Source: Bacteroidia bacterium
GTDB lineage: Bacteria > Bacteroidota > Bacteroidia > UKL13-3
Assembly (NCBI GenBank): GCA_018058135.1
Contig: JAGPCK010000021.1
Span: 10,556 to 44,219, forward strand
DNA: 33,664 nucleotides
Reading direction: 5' to 3'
In this document: one piece after another, positions 24,684-32,900 of the stretch
How the letters are laid out: every line of letters starts with the position of its first letter
Numbering within the stretch: position 1 is the stretch's first letter
The notes under the pieces: model-generated
What the model was told of the DNA's origin: nothing
The model's input: the letters and a program-made list of their open reading frames with translations, nothing else
The model's database searches: none
Position numbers and translations under genes: made by a program

Positions 24684-24774
24684 GCAAGCACATTTGCAAA
24701 TGTGCTGCTCACTGGTTATTTTTACGTGAAAATATACCTGAATGACTGCAATACCTCACACCCATTATTTGAAA
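24684..24774 (+). repeat. Dispersed repeat, copy 1 (upstream of the radical SAM gene)
   Basis: Bases 24694-24774 match 26464-26544 over 81 bp with six mismatches and no gap; weaker similarity (10/14) extends to 24684. In one frame copy 1 reads ASTFANVLLTGYFYVKIYL, then NDCNTSHPLFE, and stays open to 24908. It has no ATG and runs in the frame of the ABC gene's stop. Copy 1 also carries a perfect 20-bp palindrome with no loop (24687-24706), whose left half has decayed in copy 2. The repeats bracket the radical SAM gene. Confidence 0.85.
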
Positions 24775-24910
24775 CAAAAAGAAGGAAACCTTTCTATATT
24801 TTGCTGAACGGAGGACATGCCTGGCATTGCTCTCATGTGTTTTTGATGAATATTTTCGGAAAGATTAAAATCAGGAAAATAAATTTCCGAAAAAATAGTT
24901 TAAAGTAGGT

Positions 24911-26356
24911 ATGAAAGTAAAAATGATTTTACCTGCCCTTGCAGAAGCTGAAAGCCCATTTTGGAGACCAATAAAATATTCGCTGTTTCCACCTTTGGGG
25001 CTTGCGACATTAGCCTCCTATTTGTCACCTGACGATGAAATTGACCTACAAGACCAACACGTTGAAGAACTAAATTTAAATGACAGCCCTGATTTGGTAG
25101 TTATTCAGGTATATATCACAAATGCTTACCGAGCATACAAAATTGCTGACCACTATAAAAAGCAAGGAGCTTACGTTATACTTGGCGGACTTCACGTAAC
25201 CTCGCTTCCACAGGAAGCAGCACTGCACGCAGACACCATTTTTTTAGGGCCGGGGGAAGAAACATTCCCGGAATTTCTAAAAGACCTCAAAAATAAATCA
25301 CCAAAAAAAGTTTATAGTTCTGACATCCGCACTTTAGAAAATATACCACCTATCAGGCGGGATTTAATTAAAAGAAACAGGTATTTAGTTCCTAACTCTA
25401 TTGTGGTAACAAGGGGTTGTCCGCACCATTGCGATTTTTGCTATAAAGACGCATTTTTTGAAGGTGGTCGTTCTTTTTACACACAATTAGTTGATGATGC
25501 ATTAGCTGAAATTGATAGACTTCAAGGCAGACATTTGTATTTTCTTGACGACCACTTATTAGGTAATGCAAAATTTGCAAGCGAGTTATTTGAGGGAATG
25601 AAAGGTATGAACAGGGTTTTTCAAGGTGCCGCAACCATTGACTCAATACTGCGAGGAAACCTGATTGAAAAAGCAGCAGAAGCCGGACTTAGAAGCTTAT
25701 TTGTTGGCTTTGAAACGTTCTCGCCTGCAAATCTTAAGCAAAGTAACAAGAAACAGAACTTAGAAAAAGATTATGTGAAAGCTGTAAATCGTTTGCATTC
25801 ATTAGGAATTATGATAAACGGAAGTTTTGTGTTTGGACTTGACGAAGACGATAAAGACGTATTTAAACGGACAGTTGATTGGGGTGTAAAAAATGCAATT
25901 ACCACTTCTACCTATCACGTTTTGACACCATATCCGGGAACAAGACTGTTTAAAGATATGGAACTACAAGGTAGGATTCTAACAAAAAATTGGGACTTGT
26001 ATGACACCCGGAATGTTGTTTACCAAACGAAAAATCTCACAGCAACCGAATTAAAAAACGGCTATAATTGGGCATACAAGGAGTTTTACAGTTGGTCAAA
26101 TATTCTTAAAGCAAGTCTCAATCATGACTCCCATAAGCACAAATTGAAACATTTCTTTTACAGTGGTGGATGGAAAAAGTTTGAGCCTGTTTGGAACTTC
26201 ATGATTAAGACAAAAAACCTGAATGGTATGTTACCTCTTTTAGAATCAATTCTTGCAGAAGTTAAAACACAAGACACGCTGACAACAAATTCGCAAGATT
26301 TCATTTCAAATAAAGAATGGGAATTAATAACGCAGTTAAATGACAACAAATATTGA
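24911..26356 (+). CDS. B12-binding domain radical SAM protein
   Basis: A 481-aa protein. The N-terminal half (~1-150) is a cobalamin-binding-like Rossmann domain (LFPPLGLATLASYLS ... YVILGGLHVTSLPQEA ... FLGPGEETFPEF). The radical SAM domain has the Fe-S motif CPHHCDFC (Cys170, Cys174, Cys177), then LYFLDDHLLGN, LFVGFETFSPANLKQSNK and GSFVFGLDEDD. The LTPYPGTRLF segment is typical of the elongator-like group. These enzymes methylate or rearrange lipids, hopanoids, antibiotics or peptides; the substrate here is unknown. Canonical DxHxxG is not obvious, so cobalamin may be bound weakly or not at all. It lies between two 81-bp repeats, with an O-methyltransferase downstream. Its A-rich codon choice differs by eye from the ABC gene. 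Confidence 0.9.
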   Translation: MKVKMILPALAEAESPFWRPIKYSLFPPLGLATLASYLSPDDEIDLQDQHVEELNLNDSPDLVVIQVYITNAYRAYKIADHYKKQGAYVILGGLHVTSLPQEAALHADTIFLGPGEETFPEFLKDLKNKSPKKVYSSDIRTLENIPPIRRDLIKRNRYLVPNSIVVTRGCPHHCDFCYKDAFFEGGRSFYTQLVDDALAEIDRLQGRHLYFLDDHLLGNAKFASELFEGMKGMNRVFQGAATIDSILRGNLIEKAAEAGLRSLFVGFETFSPANLKQSNKKQNLEKDYVKAVNRLHSLGIMINGSFVFGLDEDDKDVFKRTVDWGVKNAITTSTYHVLTPYPGTRLFKDMELQGRILTKNWDLYDTRNVVYQTKNLTATELKNGYNWAYKEFYSWSNILKASLNHDSHKHKLKHFFYSGGWKKFEPVWNFMIKTKNLNGMLPLLESILAEVKTQDTLTTNSQDFISNKEWELITQLNDNKY

Positions 26357-26450
26357 CACCAATAACCTCGCATGAACGCCAACAAACTTTTGTACTCTCT
26401 GCATACGAAACATTAGCCTATAAACGCCTGCTGTTAATGCAAACACTCGT

Positions 26451-26603
26451 ATGGCCAGTACTATTGCAAATGTGCTGCTCACAGGTTATTTTTACCTGAA
26501 AATGTACCTGTATGACTGCAATACCTCACACACTTTATTTGAAAGTATACAAAGGTTTATAGCGCATATAAGTGAGTTAGCTGCAACCGTTCTGAAGACT
26601 TAA
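26451..26603 (+). CDS. Possible 50-aa small protein in dispersed repeat copy 2
   Basis: An ATG at 26451 opens a frame of MASTIANVLLTGYFYLKMYL, then YDCNTSHTLFESIQRFIA and HISELAATVLKT, ending with TAA at 26601-26603. Residues 2-31 match the open frame of copy 1. The differences there include one silent change (Thr) and mostly conservative replacements (F/I, V/L, I/M, N/Y, P/T). That could reflect a real small coding gene, of which copy 1 lost its ATG, or chance. The 3' end diverges from copy 1. It stops 21 bp before the O-methyltransferase gene. No known family comes to mind. Confidence 0.3.
   Translation: MASTIANVLLTGYFYLKMYLYDCNTSHTLFESIQRFIAHISELAATVLKT
26464..26544 (+). repeat. Dispersed repeat, copy 2 (downstream of the radical SAM gene)
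   Basis: The second copy of the 81-bp repeat, in the same orientation as copy 1 and offset by 1770 bp. The six mismatches are spread along it. The interval between the copies holds only the radical SAM gene and its leader, so the layout fits insertion of a cassette by recombination between repeats, or a segment duplication. Confidence 0.85.
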
Positions 26604-26609
26604 TATTAA

Positions 26610-27302
<693 letters not shown>

Positions 27303-27462
27303 CAAATACGGCAGCAGCACCGAAAACATTTAATAGTCATTGCAAAGCAATAACCGCAAAGACATATAAAGTATCTATCAAAATTTGAACGATGGAAAAA
27401 AACAACAACAAACCGCTAATCGACAAGACATCTAGCGAGTTTCCTCGATAACGTACACCCCT

Positions 27463-27647
27463 CTAATACGCATTAATCCTCCTCCACAAACCTGGCGGGT
27501 CGCCAATGGAGCGTAGTTTACGTTTGTCGTTGTAGTAATAGTCCCACACTTCTAAATCCATTTGCTACTGTAAAGTCAATGACTTCCTGTTCTTTACAAA
27601 GCGTTGTGCCATTAAAAAAATAGTCTTTTCTGATAACTTCCCGTTCG
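27463..27647 (-). pseudogene. Possible transposase/integrase C-terminal remnant (frameshifted)
   Basis: On the minus strand one frame (27561-27463, ATG to TAG) gives MDLEVWDYYYNDKRKLRSIG then DPPGLWRRINAY. The YYYNDKRKLRSIGDPP string resembles the YYNxxRxHxxLGxxPP end of IS3/IS481-type transposases. A second frame just upstream (from 27647) reads EREVIRKDYFFNGTTLCKEQ then EVIDFTVANGF. The two pieces are in different frames. This fits a decayed gene but is short, and the match is by eye only. Confidence 0.3.
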
Positions 27648-27654
27648 GTTTTTC

Positions 27655-27662
27655 TATATTTG
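27655..27662 (+). promoter_or_regulatory. -7 element of the 493-aa protein gene
   Basis: TATATTTG is a full match to the Bacteroidota -7 consensus. It ends four bases before the ATG at 27667. No clear TTG -33 is placed upstream. Confidence 0.5.
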
Positions 27663-27666
27663 ATTT

Positions 27667-29148
27667 ATGAAAAACTTCTTCCCTTTAATTAAAGTACTCC
27701 TAATTTTTCTCTTTATGTGGAGCCTGCAGGTTACTGCGCGGTACGATTGCAAAATATTCTTAACTGCACGCGATTGCAGTAGCTGTTTGTATATGGCCGC
27801 AGCTATTGAGCAGTTGCCCTACTTCATCAGACCTGATGTATACGTTGACGGTAATCTCGACAGTACAGAGTTCGACTACTTTATTGATACCCTTTTAAAC
27901 CTTGACCGCAAGAGGTATAATTTTCACCAAACTAAAAAAGAGTTTACCACTAGCAATACTAATGTACTGTATTTTCTAAACAACACGGGGAAAGCAGTAT
28001 TCAAGTGTCGCCTGGCTGAAATCCCGGTGTATATTGACAGCATCAGGCAACACTTTACAGATTTTTATGAAGTTAAAACCATCCCCATTAAAAAAATGTC
28101 GCCCCTGCTTTCCAAAGCAAAGATTAGTAAGATTGATAACAACATTCTCATCTTTAATACAAAACTACATGAGTTAACGGTTATTAACGACTCCTTACAA
28201 TACACCATTCGCACAAAAGACTTACCTCTTGACAGTGTATTAACTATTCTAACCGGAGATACCTCCGTCATCAGAGGTATTAAAAAAGCATACGAAGACC
28301 CCAACGTATATTTCCCTCCTGTTGAAATGGCTGAATTTTGGTGCGACAATGGATATCTGTATGTGTTGTACACATTTTATAACCCGACAGTTGAAAAAGA
28401 CACTAAAAGCAGTGCATCAAATATCAGGTTTATGCCGGTGTATTTCTCTGTACAGTATGAAAAAAATCGCTTGGTCAACATATTCCGTATAAAACAAAAG
28501 GGACATGCAGAGATTGACGATGAAAAAAATTGGCCACACACTTTTTTTGGCAAGTATTGCTTTATGGTAAAAAAGGATATGATGTATCTGACGGTAGATA
28601 ATCCCGAGCCTATGAAGCAGAAATACTATTTATGTGAGCTGAAACTGAATAAACAAAAACACATTTTTGAGTTTTCAAAAAAAATTCAAACAGGAATAAG
28701 TCCCTTAGTAAAAACTGCAGATAAAGACAGCGGTATATATCCTTCATCTTTAAATTGGTCCTTTGTTTCAGATAATAAACTGTGGTTTATGTCGCAGAAT
28801 GTGTATTATGATTTCAAAAAGTGTGCATGGAACTACTACACGTTTCATTTACCGGAAATTAAGGCCGATACAGCCAGAATATTCAACCATCATCTTGTTT
28901 ATGGTTTTGATGGTTATATAAACAACAAATACCCTGTAGTTACCATTTTACCTTCCGGCCCAAACAACAGAAGCAGTAACTTTTATACTACCATTTTTGA
29001 TGAAAATATGAAGCAGGTAGAATACTACAACACCTATAATTTTATGATATGCAATAAATCAAGCGCCTATGTTGAGGGTGACCGTATTTACGTTATAGAG
29101 CAGGATAAAATGTTGCATGTGTATGCTATAAAACATGGATTAAATTAA
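27667..29148 (+). CDS. Secreted or periplasmic protein of unknown function with an N-terminal CxxC
   Basis: A 493-aa protein. A signal peptide or anchor lies at residues ~5-24 (FPLIKVLLIFLFMWSLQVTA). Immediately after it, CKIFLTARDCSSCLYMAA carries a thioredoxin-like CxxC at 37-40 and a third Cys at 28. A thioredoxin-like start (~26-130) is plausible. The rest is rich in aromatic beta strands (EFWCDNGYLYVLYTFY, SLNWSFVSDNKLWFMSQN, DENMKQVEYYNTYNFMI, YVEGDRIYVIEQDKMLHVYA), suggesting a propeller. I do not recognise the family. No T9SS sorting domain is present, so it probably stays in the periplasm or inner membrane. Confidence 0.8.
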   Translation: MKNFFPLIKVLLIFLFMWSLQVTARYDCKIFLTARDCSSCLYMAAAIEQLPYFIRPDVYVDGNLDSTEFDYFIDTLLNLDRKRYNFHQTKKEFTTSNTNVLYFLNNTGKAVFKCRLAEIPVYIDSIRQHFTDFYEVKTIPIKKMSPLLSKAKISKIDNNILIFNTKLHELTVINDSLQYTIRTKDLPLDSVLTILTGDTSVIRGIKKAYEDPNVYFPPVEMAEFWCDNGYLYVLYTFYNPTVEKDTKSSASNIRFMPVYFSVQYEKNRLVNIFRIKQKGHAEIDDEKNWPHTFFGKYCFMVKKDMMYLTVDNPEPMKQKYYLCELKLNKQKHIFEFSKKIQTGISPLVKTADKDSGIYPSSLNWSFVSDNKLWFMSQNVYYDFKKCAWNYYTFHLPEIKADTARIFNHHLVYGFDGYINNKYPVVTILPSGPNNRSSNFYTTIFDENMKQVEYYNTYNFMICNKSSAYVEGDRIYVIEQDKMLHVYAIKHGLN

Positions 29149-29275
29149 TTCTGTCCTTTGTTGGCGTCCCCGCCATACCACTGAGTAGCCAATAGTGAGT
29201 ATTTTTGATGTGCAAGCAAGCATCTTTGAAAGCTCTTCCTTCATCTATAATTTCTATATTTTGTAAATAATTTTT

Positions 29276-29283
29276 TACTTTTG
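29276..29283 (+). promoter_or_regulatory. -7 element of the 84-aa membrane protein gene
   Basis: TACTTTTG is a full match to TAnnTTTG, and the ATG at 29287 starts three bases later. A leaderless transcript is likely. The nearest TTG is only 12 bp upstream. Confidence 0.5.
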
Positions 29284-29286
29284 AGT

Positions 29287-29541
29287 ATGGACATTCACTT
29301 TCATATAGCATTTTTTCTGCTGTTGGCATTTAGCCTGTTGAATTATTTTTTTATAGCAAAGACTGCTCAATACCCAAAATTTTTCCTTGTAGTTAAAATC
29401 ATTATTTGGTTATTTGTAGGTATGTGGATTGTTATTACTCCTGATGCCAGAACAACCTTTATGTTGATGATATATGCGTTTGCCACCTTCATGTTGCTGA
29501 AACAGGCTTGGCAAGTGTTGCAAAAAAGGCAACAATTATAG
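29287..29541 (+). CDS. Small membrane protein (84 aa)
   Basis: Starting from the ATG at 29287 (MDIHFHIAFFLLLAFSLLNY), the protein has three hydrophobic helices: FHIAFFLLLAFSLLNYFFI, FLVVKIIIWLFVGMWIVI and TFMLMIYAFATFMLLKQAW. It ends in a basic tail (LQKRQQL). A TTG at 29281 is two codons upstream and falls in the -7 element. I recognise no family. The function is unknown. Confidence 0.6.
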   Translation: MDIHFHIAFFLLLAFSLLNYFFIAKTAQYPKFFLVVKIIIWLFVGMWIVITPDARTTFMLMIYAFATFMLLKQAWQVLQKRQQL

Positions 29542-29928
29542 TCAAACAATGCCAGTGGTTGGCCTCACCGCCATACAACCTAGCATTTAAAGCTATATTT
29601 GATACAGTACTTTTACTGAACGAAAAAAAACCGAACTACTGTAGAAAGTTAATGTGAAATGAAATCATCGTTTTTTATCTCTACATTGTTGTTGCTACGG
29701 TTGGTGAGAGTAAACTCCACACACGCTCTTTGTAACGCGTACGAAAACGTTTTTATCATCAAAGAAGCAAAGCGCGGTGAATCAGCCGTTAAAACATGGG
29801 CTGCTTCCTCTTATACCTACAATGTAAATCCAAAACGTTAGCCAAAACATAGAGGTATTGGGGAATTTTATATATTTGAGAAGTCATTAACACCTCTGTA
29901 CAAACAGAGTAATAATTAGTAATAAAAT
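29542..29928. other. Intergenic region with a doubtful 60-aa frame
   Basis: A 387-bp region before the giant surface-protein gene. A frame at 29659-29841 starts MKSSFFISTLLLLRLVRVNS, with a signal-peptide-like start; a TATATTTG element at 29594-29601 lies 57 bp upstream of it. The rest of the frame shows no conserved motif, so I do not call it a gene. The motif ttggcctcaccgccatac (29559-29576) resembles one at 29161-29178. Confidence 0.5.
29871..29878 (+). promoter_or_regulatory. -7 element of the giant surface-protein gene
   Basis: TATATTTG, a full consensus match, 50 bases upstream of the ATG at 29929. The leader contains a 6-bp hairpin (CTCTGT/ACAGAG, 29894-29909). Confidence 0.5.
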
Positions 29929-32900
29929 ATGAGAATCCTATTTACAGTCAAAGCACTTATCTTAATGCTGTGTTGTCAATTATTAATGAACAATTCAGCT
30001 CATGCGCAATGCAACGTCCCTGACTCCCTCACTTATTCAACCAACGGAGATGTTTATGCGTCTGCTTTCGACTCTGTCAATAATCTTATATACATAGGGG
30101 GAAATTTTACTGCCGTTAATGTGTACAAATCTCAAGGTGCCTTACTTGATACTGCCAGTGGACAGGCAGAGATAGCTTGGCCGATGGTTAATGGAAGTAT
30201 CAGTACCTCTGTTCCCGATGGTAATGGGGGATATTTCATTGGTGGAACTTTCACTCAGGTGGGCGACTCCATGCGCTACCGTATTGCACACATCAATTCG
30301 AGTGGACAGGCTACGGCCTGGAACCCCAATGTAAACGGTTTTGTTTATTCTCTTGCTATCAGCGGCAGCGACCTATATGTTGGGGGATTTTTCTCCTCCA
30401 TTGGAGGACAAGTGAGAAACCGTATTGCAGCATTAAATACAAGTACCGGACTTGCCTCAGCTTGGAACCCCAATGCTAATGGTGATGTATTAACTATCGC
30501 TGTGAGCGGTAGTAGGGTATATGTCGGGGGAAGTTTCACATCTATTGGCGGACAAGTGAGAAACCGTATTGCAGAATTAGATAGAAGCACAGGGTTTGCT
30601 ACTAGCTGGAACCCCAATGCAAATAACAGTGTTCACACTCTAGCGGTGAGCAGCAGTGCTATATATGCCGGAGGAGATTTTACTACCATTGGCGGAGGAG
30701 CTCCGAGATACTACATTGCAGCTTTAGATATATCAACAGGTTTTGCCACCAACTGGAATCCGGTGGCAGGTAACACCGTTTATTCTATAGCTGTAAGTGG
30801 CACCCTTATTTATGCCGGTGGTCGTTTCACCTCCATTGGCGGGAAATCGAGGTATCGTATTGCAGCATTAAATGCAAGCACAGGGCTTGCCACCGCTTGG
30901 GATCCCTATGCAAACAGCGATGTTTACATAATCGCTGTAAATGGTAGTAGAGTATATGTAGGAGGGAATTTCACCTCCGTTAGAGGACTGGAGAGACACC
31001 GTATTGCTGCATTAGATTCAAGCACGGGAATTCCCACGGCTTGGAACCCTAATTGTAATGGTCATGTTCGAACCTTTTCTTTCAGCGGTAGCAAGATATA
31101 TGCGGGAGGGTATTTTACCTACGTTGGCCTACATACAAGAAACTACGTTGCAGCATTAGATGCAAGCACGGGAATTCCCACGGCTTGGAACCCCAACCCG
31201 AACAGCTATGTGCTCAGCCTCGCTGTAAAGGGTAATACAGTATATGTAGGAGGGGATTTCACCTCCATTGGCGGGCAAACAAGAAACCGAATCGCAGCAA
31301 TAGATGCCGGTACAGGTATTGCCACATCTTGGAATCCCAACGCAAACAGTGCTGTTGGCAAAATCGCTCTAAACGACAGTACAGTATATGCAGGAGGCAG
31401 TTTTACCTCCATTGGTGGACAAACAAGAAATCGCATTGCAGCATTAAATGCAAGCACAGGGATTGCTACCAGCTGGAACCCTAATGCAGATCAGAATGTT
31501 ACTGGCTTTGCTATCAGCGGTAGTACAGTATATGTAAGTGGGGGGTTCACCAGTATTGGCGGACAATCAAGAAGCCGCATTGCCGCATTAAATGCAAGCA
31601 CGGGACTTGCCACAAGCTGGAATCCCAATGCTAATGGCTTTGTTAATACAGTAGTTGTAAGCGGCAGTACCGTATATGCTGCAGGTAGTTTCACCTCCAT
31701 TGGCGGACAAGTGAGAAACCGTATTGCTGCGCTAGATGCCGGCACGGGGCTTGCCACCAACTGGAACCCCAATGCAAGTAGCTCTGTTTATTCAGTAGTT
31801 GTAAACGGCAACACCATATATGCAGGAGGGCTTTTCTCGTTCATTGGCGGGCAATCAAGAAACCGCATTGCAGCATTAGATGCAAATACCGGGCTTGCCA
31901 CCGGTTGGAACCCAAATGTAGATAATGTTGGAGGGCGTATAGAGATGATTGAAATAAGCGACAGTAAGTTATATGCCGGGGGGGCCTTCTCTTCTATAGG
32001 CGGAAGTAGTTCTTACATGTCTTTTACTGCGTTCTCACTCGGATCCAAAATAACAGTTGGTCCTGGTAACAGAACGGTATGTTCAGGCAATAGTACCTCC
32101 TTCAGTATTGCTGCTTCCAATGCAAGCGGCTATCAATGGCAACAAAACACCGGGACAGGATTTACTAATCTGACCAATAGCGGAATTTATTCCAATGTAA
32201 CTACCGCTACTATGCAAATTACCGCATCAACTGCAAATATGAATGGATACACGTATAGGTGTATCGTAAGCGGTGATTGCAACTCAAAAGATACAAGTAC
32301 TACCGCTTTGCTCATCGTTAATAACAATACTTCTTCTTCGCAAAATGTAACGGCCTGCGATAGTTACATTTGGTTGGGCAATACTTACACCACATCAGGC
32401 ACCTTCATGGATACTATTCCTAATACCGCAGGTTGTGATAGTGTATTGACACTTAATCTCACCATTAAAAACTCTTCCTCTTCTTCGCAAAATGCAACGG
32501 CCTGCGATAGTTACATCTGGCTAGGCAATACTTACACCACATCAGGCACCTTCATGGATACTATTCCTAATACCGCAGGTTGTGATAGTGTATTGACACT
32601 TAATCTCACCATTAAAAACTCTTCCTCTTCTTCGCAAAATGCAACGGCCTGCGATAGTTACATCTGGCTAGGCAATACTTACACCACATCAGGCACCTTC
32701 ATGGATACTATTCCTAATACCGCAGGTTGTGATAGTGTATTGACACTTAATCTCACCATTAAAAACTCTTCCTCTTCTTCGCAAAATGCAACGGCCTGCG
32801 ATAGTTACATCTGGTTGGGTAATACTTACACCACATCGGGTATCTTTATAGATACCATCCCAAATACTGCTGGTTGCGATAGTGTGATGACACTTAACCT

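Larger units (their letters stand above)
27303..27666. other. Intergenic region with decayed sequence
   Basis: A 364-bp stretch between the O-methyltransferase and the next gene. An ATG at 27392 opens only 19 codons (MEKNNNKPLIDKTSSEFPR). The right half contains the transposase-like minus-strand remnant (27463-27647). I see no RNA gene. Confidence 0.6.

Noticed and set aside
24702..24908. 68-aa gene starting at GTG
   Set aside because: The frame is the copy-1 part of the dispersed repeat extended into unrelated A-rich sequence; it has no ATG and no promoter.
26545..26604. Integron attC-like site after repeat copy 2
   Set aside because: The segment gttagctgcaacc has a vague core-like look, but it does not match the GTTRRRY/RYYYAAC pattern and no integrase is present.
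29659..29841. 60-aa secreted protein
   Set aside because: It has a signal-like start, but the rest shows no conserved motif or ordered pattern, and the -7 element is far upstream. Kept only as a note on the intergenic region.
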